Shown in pieces: positions 1-8,619 of a DNA stretch of 64,000 bases. The notes beneath the pieces are model-generated. The model was not told the origin of the DNA, did not search any database, and saw nothing but the letters and a program-made list of their open reading frames with translations. The position numbers and the translations under genes were made by a program. Origin of the DNA: Bacteroidia bacterium (GTDB taxonomy: Bacteria > Bacteroidota > Bacteroidia > Flavobacteriales > Flavobacteriaceae); NCBI GenBank assembly GCA_030425285.1, contig JAUIAY010000001.1, positions 186,001 through 250,000 of the forward strand. The letters run 5' to 3'. Positions within the stretch are counted from its first letter, which is position 1. Each line of letters begins with the position of its first letter.

Positions 1-222
1 TAAGGTTAAAAAAATTGTTGTAATGTGTAATTTTTAAATTCATAAACACATGGTTTAAAAGTTAATCAATAAAAAATGTGCTAATAATCAGTGAGGGAAT
101 TGGTATAAATATACCGTTGAAAATGAAATTATTACTATCTTTTCGATATACAGTAAAAGTATTGGATAACAGAAAAAAGTGTGTTTAAATAATCGATAAA
201 AAACACAGCAGCTAGTTAATTG

Positions 223-1470
223 TCAAAATTTTCTGTCTGGATGAAGAGGTTCCAAATTAAGGGAAGCTTTTTGCCCAGAAATTATTTCTGAAACCAAAGT
301 TCCTGTGGCAGTTGCCATACTCCAACCCATCATGGCATGACCTGTAGCTACGGTTAGATTTTTACATTTTGAAGATTTTCCTATGTATGGTAATCCATCG
401 GGAGAAACAGGGCGTAAACCTGAAGCAGCGTTGTCCTTTTCTTCATCAGAAATATGGATGTCAGGCAAATGATTACTAACGGCTTTAGCTATGGCTTCAA
501 CACGTACAGGATTGATATTGTTATTTATTCCAGCTATCTCCATGGTTCCTGCAAATCGTGTAAAGCCATTCATAGGTGTAACGGCTACTTTAGCTTCGGC
601 TAATATGGCTGGATGCAAAACACCTGTTTCTTTAAATGTGTTTATGCGGTAGCCCTTTCCTGCTTGCAGTAACAGATTTAAACCCAGTTTCTTGCTCAAG
701 ATAGGGCTCCATGAACCAGCTGCTAAAACATACTCGTCTGCTTTCAGTCTTTGCTTATCAGTTATCACTGATATAATTTTATCATTCGTAACCTCTAAAT
801 CTTGTACGCTTTCATTTTGTAAAACAGTTACACCATTTTTCAATAGCCAAGACTTCATATCACTCATAAACTCATGAGGTGTAGAGTGTGAGTCACATTT
901 GTAATAGGTGGCTCCTAAAGCATTTATTTTTGTATTAGGTTCTAATGTTTTCAATTCAGACAAACTAATCTCACGTACATCCAAACCTTCCGATTTAGCT
1001 AATTCAGCAGTTTTCACCTCTTCTTCGAGCATCTTTTGGGTTTGACATAGCATAAGCAATCCTTTTTTTTCTAAATGGAAACTGAAATGATTGTCTTCTT
1101 TGATATCGTCATAAAGTTCTTGGGACAACAAGGTTAGTCCTTTTATTGCAGGAATTGCTTTTTTAACATGTTTTGGATTGCAAGACCTATTGAAAGCTCT
1201 AGCCCATTGTAAAAACTCTTTATCTAATCTCGGTTTAATATAAAGCGGACTAGAAGGATTGAACATCCACTTGATTCCTTTCTTCATGACACCAGGTGCC
1301 GAAAGCGGAATGATATGACTAGGTGATAAGTATCCTGCATTAACATAAGATGCTCCTGAATCCATACTGGATTGATCAATTACAGTAACATGGTGGCCTG
1401 ATTTTTTTAAGTAGTACGCTGAACATAACCCTATAACACCGCCTCCAATTATAATGACTTTCTTTCCCAT
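223..1470 (-). CDS. FAD-dependent D-amino-acid (D-hydroxyproline) dehydrogenase, DadA-like
   Basis: This 415-residue protein belongs to the DAO/DadA family of FAD-dependent oxidoreductases. The N-terminus carries the Rossmann FAD-binding motif GGGVIG at about residues 9-14, and the C-terminus has the second FAD-contacting region (ASGLRPVSPDGLPYIG, then ATGHAMMGWS). As the last gene of an operon with a hydroxyproline epimerase, a DHDPS-family deaminase and a semialdehyde dehydrogenase, it most likely oxidises cis-4-hydroxy-D-proline to 1-pyrroline-4-hydroxy-2-carboxylate and passes electrons to the respiratory chain. It starts one base after the epimerase stop, so translation is probably coupled. 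No signal peptide is apparent. A general D-amino-acid dehydrogenase is the alternative; the substrate is inferred from context only. Confidence 0.88.
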   Translation of the reverse strand: MGKKVIIIGGGVIGLCSAYYLKKSGHHVTVIDQSSMDSGASYVNAGYLSPSHIIPLSAPGVMKKGIKWMFNPSSPLYIKPRLDKEFLQWARAFNRSCNPKHVKKAIPAIKGLTLLSQELYDDIKEDNHFSFHLEKKGLLMLCQTQKMLEEEVKTAELAKSEGLDVREISLSELKTLEPNTKINALGATYYKCDSHSTPHEFMSDMKSWLLKNGVTVLQNESVQDLEVTNDKIISVITDKQRLKADEYVLAAGSWSPILSKKLGLNLLLQAGKGYRINTFKETGVLHPAILAEAKVAVTPMNGFTRFAGTMEIAGINNNINPVRVEAIAKAVSNHLPDIHISDEEKDNAASGLRPVSPDGLPYIGKSSKCKNLTVATGHAMMGWSMATATGTLVSEIISGQKASLNLEPLHPDRKF

Positions 1471-1471
1471 A

Positions 1472-2479
1472 TTAAATGACTTGAAATCCTAAAGCATAAG
1501 GATCATCTTCTGTATCAATGGTTATGGTATTACGACCAAAAACTTTAGCCCAACCTTTTATACTCGGAATGATAGCTTTCTTCTTACCAATTTGAGTTTC
1601 AACTTCCACTCTACCAATGAATTTACTTCCGATAAAGCTCTCGTGTATGAAATCTTCACCAATTTTTAACTTTTCTTTTGCGTATAGTTGTGCCATTCGC
1701 GCTGAAGTACCTGTGCCACAAGGGCTTCTATCTATAGCTTTATCACCATAAAAAACGGCATTTCTTCCCGAAGATTTTGAATCTATTGGTGTTCCTGTCC
1801 ATAGTAAATGTGAAACATCTCGTATGGTTTCATCTTCGGGATGCACAAACTGATTTGGATATTTTTTATTAATTCGATCCCTTAAAATTTGAGAGTACTG
1901 TATGATTTTTGAAGCTGAAAAATCTTGAATCCCAGAAAAGTTTTTTTGCGGATCTACAATAGCATAAAAATTACCACCATAAGCCACATCAAATTTAAGC
2001 TTTCCTAATTCTGGGCAATCAACAGTTAGGTTTTCAGCGGCTAAATAACTTTTAACATTGGTCAGTTTTACCCAGTCAACCTTGCCATAGGTTTCTTGGT
2101 ATTCAATTTCTACCAAACCCGCAGGTGCTTCCATTCTGATTTCACCTTGCACTTTTGGTTTCACTAATCCTTCTTCTATAGCGACAGTAATAGTACCTAT
2201 AGTTCCATGACCACACATGGGCAAACAACCAGATGTTTCAACAAACAATATGGCAAAATCGTTTTCAGGATTATGAGGCGAAAATAACATACTACCGCTC
2301 ATCATATCATGTCCACGAGGCTCAAACATTAACCCTTTTCTTATCCAATCATATTCTTTAAGAAAATGCTGACGTTTTTCACTCATGTTGTTGCCAAAAA
2401 GTTCCGGAACACCTTTGGTAATTACCCTTACCGGATTTCCGCAAGTATGTGCATCAATACAGACAAAAGTCCCTTTCAT
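1472..2479 (-). CDS. 4-hydroxyproline 2-epimerase (proline racemase family)
   Basis: The 335-residue product is a proline racemase superfamily enzyme. It keeps both catalytic cysteines: Cys89 in the MCGHGTIG motif and Cys254 in SPCGTGTSA. The second cysteine argues against a trans-3-hydroxyproline dehydratase, in which that position is Ser or Thr. The predicted reaction interconverts trans-4-hydroxy-L-proline and cis-4-hydroxy-D-proline, the first step of bacterial hydroxyproline catabolism. The gene starts one base after the stop of the semialdehyde dehydrogenase and ends one base before the oxidoreductase, so it sits in the middle of a tight operon. Length is normal for the family. A proline racemase is less likely given the neighbours. 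Confidence 0.9.
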   Translation of the reverse strand: MKGTFVCIDAHTCGNPVRVITKGVPELFGNNMSEKRQHFLKEYDWIRKGLMFEPRGHDMMSGSMLFSPHNPENDFAILFVETSGCLPMCGHGTIGTITVAIEEGLVKPKVQGEIRMEAPAGLVEIEYQETYGKVDWVKLTNVKSYLAAENLTVDCPELGKLKFDVAYGGNFYAIVDPQKNFSGIQDFSASKIIQYSQILRDRINKKYPNQFVHPEDETIRDVSHLLWTGTPIDSKSSGRNAVFYGDKAIDRSPCGTGTSARMAQLYAKEKLKIGEDFIHESFIGSKFIGRVEVETQIGKKKAIIPSIKGWAKVFGRNTITIDTEDDPYALGFQVI

Positions 2480-2480
2480 T

Positions 2481-4061
2481 TTAAATTCGTTCGCTAGTTT
2501 GTTTACCGTTCACCAATCTTAAAATCGCTAAAGGATTTTCATTTTTTAACTCATCAGGTAGCAATTCATTTGGCCAGTCCTGATAGCTAAATGGCCTAAC
2601 CCAACGTTTTATAGAATGTTTTCCAACTGCCGAAAAACGACTATCGGTTGATGCTGGATATGGCCCACCATGAGTCATGGACGGACAAACCTCAACACCA
2701 GTTGGCACGCCATTATAGATTAAACGCCCAACACGATTCTGCAAAGCAGATACAATTTGGGAATAGTTTTTGGCCTCTCCATCTTCGGCTATTAAAGTTC
2801 CTGTTAATTGTCCTTCTAATTTGGAAATAATCTGATGTAGTTGCTCCGCATCATCACATTCCACAATTATTGAGTATGGCCCAAATACTTCTTGGTGAAG
2901 TGTAGGGTTTTTTAAAAAAGTAGCTCCAGATACATTTGTAAGAGTTTGTCTTGCATAATTTTGCTTGACCTCATGTTGATATTCTGCTACAATATGCAAA
3001 TCTTTTTGTTCGGAAGCTTTTATTCGGCCTTTTTGATAGGCTTCAGCTATTTTAGGATGCAGCATACATGAGGGATCGATTTTAATTATTTCTTCAGATA
3101 AATTAATTATGAATTTAGTTAAGTTTTCATCCTTAATACCTAAAATCAGGCCTGGATTTGTACAAAACTGACCTGTTCCCAATGTGATAGAATTAGCATA
3201 AGTTTTAGCCAAGCTTTCGTTTCTACTTTGTAACGCTTCGGGTAAAATAACTACTGGATTAATACTTCCCATTTCAGCAAAAACAGGAATGGGTTCTTCG
3301 CGTCGGGATGCTAAATCATATAATGCTCTACCTCCTCTTATACTTCCCGTAAACCCGATAGCTTTAACTTCAGGATGCTTTGCCAACTGCTCACCGACTT
3401 CTATACCACTACTGTTTAAATTAGAAAAAACACCGTTAGGCATTTCTGTTTGTTCAGCAGCATCAATGACCGCTTTAGCAATCAACATTCCCGTTCCTGC
3501 ATGCATAGGATGTGATTTTACAATTACTGGACAACCAGCAGCCAATGCTGCAGCTGTATCGCCTCCTGCCGTTGAATAGGCTAATGGGAAATTACTGGCT
3601 CCAAAAACGACTACAGGTCCCAAGGGAATGTGCATTTTTCTCAAATCGGGTTTTGGTGCTGGCTCTCTTTCAGGAATAGCTGTATCAATGGATGCTTCTA
3701 CCCAAGAGCCATCTTTAACCAAATTGGCAAACATGTGCAATTGACCAACAGTTCTTCCGCGTTCGCCTTTCGCACGTCCTTCAGGCAATCCTGATTCCGA
3801 ACAATAGGTTTGTATGAGAGTATCTCCCAAACTCATAATATTGTCCGCAATAGCATTTAAAAAATGAGCTTTATTTTCACCTGAAACGGTACGATAGGTT
3901 TTAAAAGCTTCCGAAGCTAAACTAACAGCTTCATGAATTTCATCAGTAGTGGCTTCAGTAAAAACGGTGTCATTTTCTGAATTGGTTTGCGGATTAAATG
4001 TTTTGAAGGTTTTACTTCCTTTAGCAGATAGCTTGTTTCCTATATAATTTTTTCCAGTCAT
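2481..4061 (-). CDS. 2-oxoglutarate semialdehyde dehydrogenase (NADP+-type aldehyde dehydrogenase)
   Basis: This 526-residue protein is a full-length aldehyde dehydrogenase. The catalytic Cys300 lies in LGTGQFCTNPG, the general-base Glu263 in FAEMGSINP, and the NAD(P)-binding turn is GFTGSIRGG at about residues 236-244. The length and the FAEMGSINP type match the ketoglutarate-semialdehyde dehydrogenase subgroup rather than betaine or succinate-semialdehyde enzymes. In this operon it would oxidise 2-oxoglutarate semialdehyde, the product of the deaminase encoded just upstream, to 2-oxoglutarate for the TCA cycle. The gap to the upstream deaminase gene is 22 bases and to the downstream epimerase one base. 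No truncation or odd residues were noticed. Confidence 0.9.
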   Translation of the reverse strand: MTGKNYIGNKLSAKGSKTFKTFNPQTNSENDTVFTEATTDEIHEAVSLASEAFKTYRTVSGENKAHFLNAIADNIMSLGDTLIQTYCSESGLPEGRAKGERGRTVGQLHMFANLVKDGSWVEASIDTAIPEREPAPKPDLRKMHIPLGPVVVFGASNFPLAYSTAGGDTAAALAAGCPVIVKSHPMHAGTGMLIAKAVIDAAEQTEMPNGVFSNLNSSGIEVGEQLAKHPEVKAIGFTGSIRGGRALYDLASRREEPIPVFAEMGSINPVVILPEALQSRNESLAKTYANSITLGTGQFCTNPGLILGIKDENLTKFIINLSEEIIKIDPSCMLHPKIAEAYQKGRIKASEQKDLHIVAEYQHEVKQNYARQTLTNVSGATFLKNPTLHQEVFGPYSIIVECDDAEQLHQIISKLEGQLTGTLIAEDGEAKNYSQIVSALQNRVGRLIYNGVPTGVEVCPSMTHGGPYPASTDSRFSAVGKHSIKRWVRPFSYQDWPNELLPDELKNENPLAILRLVNGKQTSERI

Positions 4062-4083
4062 ACTTTTTAAGTTTTTTTCATGT

Positions 4084-4995
4084 TTAAAGGTTTTTGTAAT
4101 CAGGCAAGGTTGGTCTACAAGCTAGACTATCTTTAATAACCTTTACAACCCTTTCACGTTCCTCACCATAAAGCGGTAGACGTGGTTCCCTAACATTTTC
4201 TGTACCTATTTTGGCATAAACTTCGGCCAATTTTATATTCTGTACTAATTTAGGATTTATATCCAACTCCAACAATGGTAAAAACCAACGATAGATTCCC
4301 AATGCTTCCTGAATTCTACCGGCTTTTTGTAGTTCATAAATAGCAACGGTTTCTCTTGGAAAAGCGCATACCAGTCCAGCTATCCATCCGTCGGCTCCCA
4401 TAAGCAAACTTTCAAGTCCCAAGGTATCAACACCGGTCATTATTTTTAACCGGTCGCCAAATCGGTTTTTAATTCGCGTAACATTTGTGATGTCTCTTGT
4501 TGATTCTTTAACGGCTTCAATATTATTGCATTCTATCAATTCTTCAAACATATCTAAAGTCACCTCAACTTTGTAATCAATTGGATTATTATAAACCATA
4601 ATCGGCAACGATGTACTATTGGCGACTGTCTTAAAATACTCAACCGTTTCCCTATCTCCAGATTTATAACGCATAGGTGGTAACATCATCAGTCCGTTAG
4701 CGCCATCTTCTTCAGCTTTTTGGGCTGCATTTACAGCCGCTCTTGTGGATTGTTCGGCTATATTGATTAAAACTGGGACATCTTTTACAAAGTCTGTTGT
4801 GAATCGGGTTAGTTCTCGTTTTTCTTCATCTAACAAGGTACTGGCTTCACCAAGAGTTCCTCCTAAAACAATACCATGAACTCCTGCTTCAAGTTGTGCT
4901 TTTATGTTTACCGCAAACATGTCAAAATCCAATGTATCATTATCTGTAAATTTAGTAGTTATTGCAGGCATAACGCCTTTCCATTGAATACTCAT
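4084..4995 (-). CDS. 1-pyrroline-4-hydroxy-2-carboxylate deaminase (DHDPS/NanA family)
   Basis: This 303-residue protein is a class I aldolase-fold enzyme of the dihydrodipicolinate synthase family. The Schiff-base lysine is Lys163 in AVKESTRD, the conserved tyrosine is Tyr135 in MVYNNP, and the GGTLGE loop lies at about residues 45-50. A biosynthetic DapA would not be expected in this operon; with the epimerase, oxidoreductase and semialdehyde dehydrogenase the fitting role is deamination and dehydration of 1-pyrroline-4-hydroxy-2-carboxylate to 2-oxoglutarate semialdehyde. It is the first gene of the leftward operon and faces the AraC-type regulator across a 131-base divergent promoter region. 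Assignment within the family rests on the neighbourhood. Confidence 0.85.
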   Translation of the reverse strand: MSIQWKGVMPAITTKFTDNDTLDFDMFAVNIKAQLEAGVHGIVLGGTLGEASTLLDEEKRELTRFTTDFVKDVPVLINIAEQSTRAAVNAAQKAEEDGANGLMMLPPMRYKSGDRETVEYFKTVANSTSLPIMVYNNPIDYKVEVTLDMFEELIECNNIEAVKESTRDITNVTRIKNRFGDRLKIMTGVDTLGLESLLMGADGWIAGLVCAFPRETVAIYELQKAGRIQEALGIYRWFLPLLELDINPKLVQNIKLAEVYAKIGTENVREPRLPLYGEERERVVKVIKDSLACRPTLPDYKNL

Positions 4996-5083
4996 AATCT
5001 ATTTATTTTATATCTGTAAAATTACTTCAGAATACCAATTGCTATTAATAGGCTTTTATCCAATTTAGATACTATATTATCCA

Positions 5084-5091
5084 TATATTTG
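5084..5091 (+). promoter_or_regulatory. Candidate -7 box (TATATTTG) for the AraC-type gene
   Basis: TATATTTG matches the Bacteroidota -7 consensus TAnnTTTG and lies 35 bases before the regulator start codon. No clear TTG -33 element is visible at the usual spacing. The divergent hydroxyproline operon begins at 4995, so this short region probably holds the regulator's binding site as well. Confidence 0.45.
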
Positions 5092-5126
5092 AAGTAAGAG
5101 TATTTTTTGAATAGTATTTTATCAAT

Positions 5127-5969
5127 ATGAAAGTTTTACCATTTAAAATACCCAAACCACAAAACGAAGCTTTTGTTTATCAAGTTGATAAGGAAATAGC
5201 TTTTTACGACAAGCTTCACCAACATGAAGAAATACAAATTAGCTATATCGTTTCTGGTGAAGGATCCTTAATAATTGGTGACACAATAAATCACTATCGA
5301 AGTGATGACATCATGGTTATTGATGGGAACTTACCACATGTTTTTAAAAGTGACGACACTGGAAAAGAGTCACACATGCTGTCGCTTTTTTTTACCAGAG
5401 AATCCTTTGGGACAACATTTTTTCAATTAGCTGAAATGCAAGAGTTAAAACCATTCTTTAATCGTTGCAAGCATGGTTTCAAGGTAACAAGCAAGCAGAA
5501 AGCCATTCGTGATATATTTTTAAGCATAGAACATACATCAAAATTGAAACAGTTCATTGGTTTAGTGGAAATTTTAAAATTAGCTTCAAGTTGCATGTAT
5601 TCCAGTTTGTCTTCATTTGTATACAACAGAGCCTATACCAACGATGAAGGAGAACGCATGCGCAATGTTATTGAGTACACTTTAAAGCATTATAAAAAAC
5701 CCATAGATTTAGATACGATTTCTGAAGTAGCGAATATGACCAAAAATGCCTTTTGTAAATACTTTAAAAAACGAACCAACAAAACCTATATTCAGTTTTT
5801 AAACGACATTAGAATTGAACAAGCTTCCAAGCTACTGCAAACCAATAATGATTTGTCCATTGCTGAAATTGCCGAATTATCGGGTTTCAATAATATATCT
5901 AATTTTAACAGACAGTTTAAATCCATTAAAAAAATGAATCCTTCACAAATTAAAAAGCTTCAAAATTAA
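5127..5969 (+). CDS. AraC-family transcriptional regulator, likely of hydroxyproline catabolism
   Basis: The 280-residue protein has an N-terminal cupin-type sensing domain (about residues 15-110, with FYDKLHQHEEIQISYIVSG and DGNLPHVFK segments typical of AraC ligand pockets) and a C-terminal double helix-turn-helix domain (about 180-280, ending in the AraC signature IAELSGFNNISNFNRQFK). It is transcribed divergently from the four-gene hydroxyproline operon across 131 bases, the classical arrangement for a pathway-specific activator, so hydroxyproline or a pathway intermediate is the likely effector. The effector itself cannot be read from the sequence. The next small ORF overlaps its stop by one base. 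Confidence 0.88.
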   Translation: MKVLPFKIPKPQNEAFVYQVDKEIAFYDKLHQHEEIQISYIVSGEGSLIIGDTINHYRSDDIMVIDGNLPHVFKSDDTGKESHMLSLFFTRESFGTTFFQLAEMQELKPFFNRCKHGFKVTSKQKAIRDIFLSIEHTSKLKQFIGLVEILKLASSCMYSSLSSFVYNRAYTNDEGERMRNVIEYTLKHYKKPIDLDTISEVANMTKNAFCKYFKKRTNKTYIQFLNDIRIEQASKLLQTNNDLSIAEIAELSGFNNISNFNRQFKSIKKMNPSQIKKLQN

Positions 5970-6118
5970 TGTCGGCTAAAACGCAATACACCTTAATGAT
6001 ACTTGCTGCAATCATCACAATATATGGTTTGGTAACTGGCAAGTTTTTATTTTTACTTTTTATGATTCCGTTTGGGTTTTCGTTTTTAAAGAAGAAGAAC
6101 GACGAACACAAAGAATAA
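5969..6118 (+). CDS. Small membrane protein, 49 residues
   Basis: An ATG that overlaps the AraC-gene stop by one base (TAATG) opens a 49-codon frame ending in TAA. The product starts MSAKTQYTLM, has one or two hydrophobic stretches (about residues 8-22 and 26-40) and ends in a charged tail (KKKNDEHKE). The stop-start overlap suggests translational coupling to the regulator gene. I do not recognise the family and no function can be assigned; it could be a non-expressed chance frame, but the hydrophobic and charged layout is that of real small inner-membrane proteins. Confidence 0.5.
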   Translation: MSAKTQYTLMILAAIITIYGLVTGKFLFLLFMIPFGFSFLKKKNDEHKE

Positions 6119-6121
6119 TTA

Positions 6122-6700
6122 TTAAATCTTTTTTACAAATTTGGTGATAATCACAATTTGCTGACCATCAACCTTGCCCTCTATATATTCAGCATTTTCA
6201 TGATCCAAACGAATATTCCTAACTGCTGTACCTTGTTTGGCAACCATACTAGAACCTTTGACTTTTAAATCTTTCACCAAAACCACCGAATCGCCATTTT
6301 CTAAAATAACACCATTGACGTCACGATGAATTATTTTTTCAGATTCGTCCTTATCCTCTCCTGTTGCCCTTGCTAAAGAAAGAGCCTCATCATCCAAATA
6401 CATCATGTCCAACAAATCTTTTGGCCAACCCTCATTACGAAGACGTTGTAACATACGCCAAGCCATTATTTGTACGGCTACATGTTCACTCCACATACTA
6501 TCATTTAAACAACGCCAGTGATTTGGATCCATTTCGGTTTCACCATTTATTTGGTCTAAACAGGTTTTACATGCTAAAATATCGTTGGCAACATTTTCAT
6601 TTAAAGAAGGTGGAATAGTATACTGCTGTAAGCCTTTTGTAGCTGAACACAGTTCGCAGATATTATTGCTTCGTTCTTGAAGCATTTGTAAGACACTCAT
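6122..6700 (-). CDS. PhnA/YjdM-type zinc-ribbon protein
   Basis: The 192-residue protein has an N-terminal zinc-ribbon-like part with paired cysteines C15/C18 (CELC) and C44/C47 (CKTC). The C-terminal PhnA domain (about residues 125-190) contains the characteristic DVNGVILENGDSVVLVKDLKVKG-like segment and a small SH3-like beta fold. Despite the historical name, PhnA proteins are not carbon-phosphorus lyase components, and there are no phosphonate genes nearby; the true role is unknown. It is the last gene of a long leftward run that begins near 11021. Its stop lies three bases from the end of the small membrane ORF on the other strand. Confidence 0.85.
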   Translation of the reverse strand: MSVLQMLQERSNNICELCSATKGLQQYTIPPSLNENVANDILACKTCLDQINGETEMDPNHWRCLNDSMWSEHVAVQIMAWRMLQRLRNEGWPKDLLDMMYLDDEALSLARATGEDKDESEKIIHRDVNGVILENGDSVVLVKDLKVKGSSMVAKQGTAVRNIRLDHENAEYIEGKVDGQQIVIITKFVKKI

Positions 6701-6730
6701 AGTTTCAATTTATTCTACAAACATACTATT

Positions 6731-7093
6731 TTACTGAAACGTATCACGCACTTTTTTGGGCAAAGACTTTACAATTAAATCATAGGAGTGATCAATAAGC
6801 TCTTTGGTAAAATTCCAATCCAATTCTCCTTTGTAAAGCCTGACCGTATTCCAGTGTTTTTTACTCATGTGATAACCCGGTTCAACACTTTCATATTGCT
6901 CTCGTAACTCCAAAGCATACTCTGGATCGCACTTCAAGTTAACTGCAGGCTCACCTTTTTCCCAAGTGTCCAAACCAGTAAGAAGAAATATCTTTCCAGC
7001 AACTTTAAATACCAACACATTATCATCAAAAGGGAAATGCTCGGTTACTTGTTGTTTTGCCAGACAATAGCCGTGTAATTGCTCAATATTCAT
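6731..7093 (-). CDS. MmcQ/YjbR family protein
   Basis: This 120-residue protein shows the MmcQ/YjbR fold signature: an N-terminal helix with YCLAKQQVTEHFPFDD, a central strand region (VFKVAGKIFLLTGLD) and the C-terminal HWNTVRL segment. Members have a CyaY-like, double-wing DNA-binding-like fold, but their biochemical role is not established. Length is normal for the family. It follows the acetyltransferase gene by 24 bases and precedes the PhnA-like gene by 30 bases, so it is probably co-transcribed with them. Confidence 0.85.
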   Translation of the reverse strand: MNIEQLHGYCLAKQQVTEHFPFDDNVLVFKVAGKIFLLTGLDTWEKGEPAVNLKCDPEYALELREQYESVEPGYHMSKKHWNTVRLYKGELDWNFTKELIDHSYDLIVKSLPKKVRDTFQ

Positions 7094-7117
7094 AACTTAT
7101 AAAATAAATCAAAAACC

Positions 7118-7528
7118 TTATTCAAGTATTCGTTCCATAACCTTTTCAGGATGTTTTAATTCTGTGAAGCCAAACTGCTTGTACAAGCCGTGGGCATCCG
7201 ATGTTTTAAGCATCCATACCTTGCAAGTTTTCAGCAAAGGTTCATTTATCACAGATTCCATGAGTTGTTTCGAATATCCTTTACCCTGAAATTCTGGTAA
7301 AACAAAGACATCCATGATATACACAAATACCACAAAGTCAGTTACAATTCTGGCAAATCCTATTTGCCTGCCATCTAAATATACCCCAAAACACAAACTA
7401 CTATCTATGGTTTTTTTGACCTCGTTTAGTGTTCTTCCTTTAGCCCAATATGTAGTCTTTAAAAAATCATGAATAACCTCAACTTGAAGTTTTGATTTGT
7501 CTTTAGAAATTTCAATTATTTTTTCCAA
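7118..7528 (-). CDS. GNAT-family N-acetyltransferase
   Basis: The 136-residue protein is a single GNAT domain. The acetyl-CoA pyrophosphate-binding loop (motif A, VLPEFQGKGYSKQLM) lies at about residues 77-91, preceded by the strand IGFARIVTDFVVFVYIMDV and followed by the motif-B region ending in GLYKQFGFTEL. The substrate is not predictable; such small stand-alone acetyltransferases act on amino acids, polyamines or small molecules. Its start codon overlaps the end of the upstream DUF4260 gene by 17 bases, which indicates co-translation in the same operon. Confidence 0.88.
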   Translation of the reverse strand: MEKIIEISKDKSKLQVEVIHDFLKTTYWAKGRTLNEVKKTIDSSLCFGVYLDGRQIGFARIVTDFVVFVYIMDVFVLPEFQGKGYSKQLMESVINEPLLKTCKVWMLKTSDAHGLYKQFGFTELKHPEKVMERILE

Positions 7529-7868
7529 TTTTACCTAAATGTGTGTCTTGAAACGAAGACTTATATTTTAAACCATATCCAAAAATCCTATCCATGCAAG
7601 CATGTGAAAATACTATAATTCCTATTAATTGTAACAAAGTGTTATTATAAATAACTCCTATAACATAAATCAATACAGCTAATCCTTTATGGTGAAATAA
7701 ATTATAAATAACTGCTCCAACTTTCGAATTGATTAAGTAACCCAACATACCAATATCAGGCGTTAATAATAACACCAAAAACCACCACCATGCATAATGT
7801 AATTGATTAAAAGCAAGAATACCCAAACCAAACATAGCGAGTTCTTCTAATTTCAATAAATTTCTCAT
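7512..7868 (-). CDS. DUF4260 family small membrane protein
   Basis: This 118-residue protein consists mostly of hydrophobic segments (about residues 12-30, 32-48, 55-75 and 78-95) and contains the DIGMLGYLINSKVGAVIYNLFHHKG and HACMDRIFGYGLKY segments typical of the DUF4260 family. It is predicted to be an inner-membrane protein with three or four membrane helices. The function is unknown. It starts one base after the stop of the cyclase-family gene and overlaps the acetyltransferase gene by 17 bases. Confidence 0.78.
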   Translation of the reverse strand: MRNLLKLEELAMFGLGILAFNQLHYAWWWFLVLLLTPDIGMLGYLINSKVGAVIYNLFHHKGLAVLIYVIGVIYNNTLLQLIGIIVFSHACMDRIFGYGLKYKSSFQDTHLGKIGKNN

Positions 7869-7869
7869 G

Positions 7870-8619
7870 TTATTCTAAAAGTTGGTATAAGACAGGTTTA
7901 CTGGGTGAAGCATCATTTTCAAAAGGCGCAATCTGTAAGTTTAAAAAATACGTGCCATCTTTAATTTTATTGGACACATAAATAAACTCGGTAATGGTGC
8001 AATCCTTTCTCAATTTTCCATTATAATTCCAAAAGGCTTTATGTCCTTTAAGCTCGCCATCATCCTTTTCCTTATCCACACTTGGTAGATCAATAAGCAA
8101 ATGTTTGATACCCATTTTTACCAAGAATTTAATGGCATCTTCTTGAAAATACGGCCAATTGGTATGACTATATTGCTTTGATTTTTTTTCAGAAGTATTC
8201 GGGATGGTCCTTATGACTATGGCATCACGCTTTTTATTTCCAAAAGCGAATTGTAGTTGTTTTTTTGAGATAACAAAATCATCCTCAATCAGCTCTGGAG
8301 CAACAGTCACCAATTCAGCTAAAAAAAAGAACTGCTTCAAATTTTTATTTACCGAATGAACCGTATCTGTTATATGCCCAACACATTCGGTGTGTGTGCC
8401 ATGCGCATGCGGATTAAACTGAATATTATTAAAATTCACACTCGCTCCTTTAGCAACACTCGCTATCCATTCGCCATCTTCAACGGGTTCAATTTTGGGC
8501 TCATCAATGTACCAGGCATTTACATTGGATTTTGAAGCTTTTAGCGGAATGGAAATATCTAAAGGCTTTGAAAAGTCTATTTTATATTTTCTTGAGTTGG
8601 TTTCAATGGTTGCAATCAT
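7870..8619 (-). CDS. Cyclase-family (kynurenine formamidase-like) metal hydrolase
   Basis: The 249-residue protein carries a variant of the cyclase-family metal-binding motif HxGTHxD: HAHGTHTECVGH at residues 71-82. In this variant the usual aspartate is replaced by the TEC tripeptide. Relatives hydrolyse N-formylkynurenine or act on cyclic amides and esters. No kynurenine pathway gene is next to it, so the substrate is open. The gene shares one base with the stop of hemW and is followed after one base by DUF4260, suggesting an operon of mixed content. Cytoplasmic; no signal peptide. Confidence 0.82.
   Translation of the reverse strand: MIATIETNSRKYKIDFSKPLDISIPLKASKSNVNAWYIDEPKIEPVEDGEWIASVAKGASVNFNNIQFNPHAHGTHTECVGHITDTVHSVNKNLKQFFFLAELVTVAPELIEDDFVISKKQLQFAFGNKKRDAIVIRTIPNTSEKKSKQYSHTNWPYFQEDAIKFLVKMGIKHLLIDLPSVDKEKDDGELKGHKAFWNYNGKLRKDCTITEFIYVSNKIKDGTYFLNLQIAPFENDASPSKPVLYQLLE

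Noticed and set aside
185-202. An 18-base sequence (TTAAATAATCGATAAAAA) shared with 19552-19569
   Set aside because: In an A-T rich genome such a match could be chance over 64 kb; there is no palindrome or fixed context around both copies.
6122-6700. Phosphonate metabolism suggested by the PhnA-type name
   Set aside because: PhnA is a historic misnomer, and no carbon-phosphorus lyase or phosphonate genes are present.
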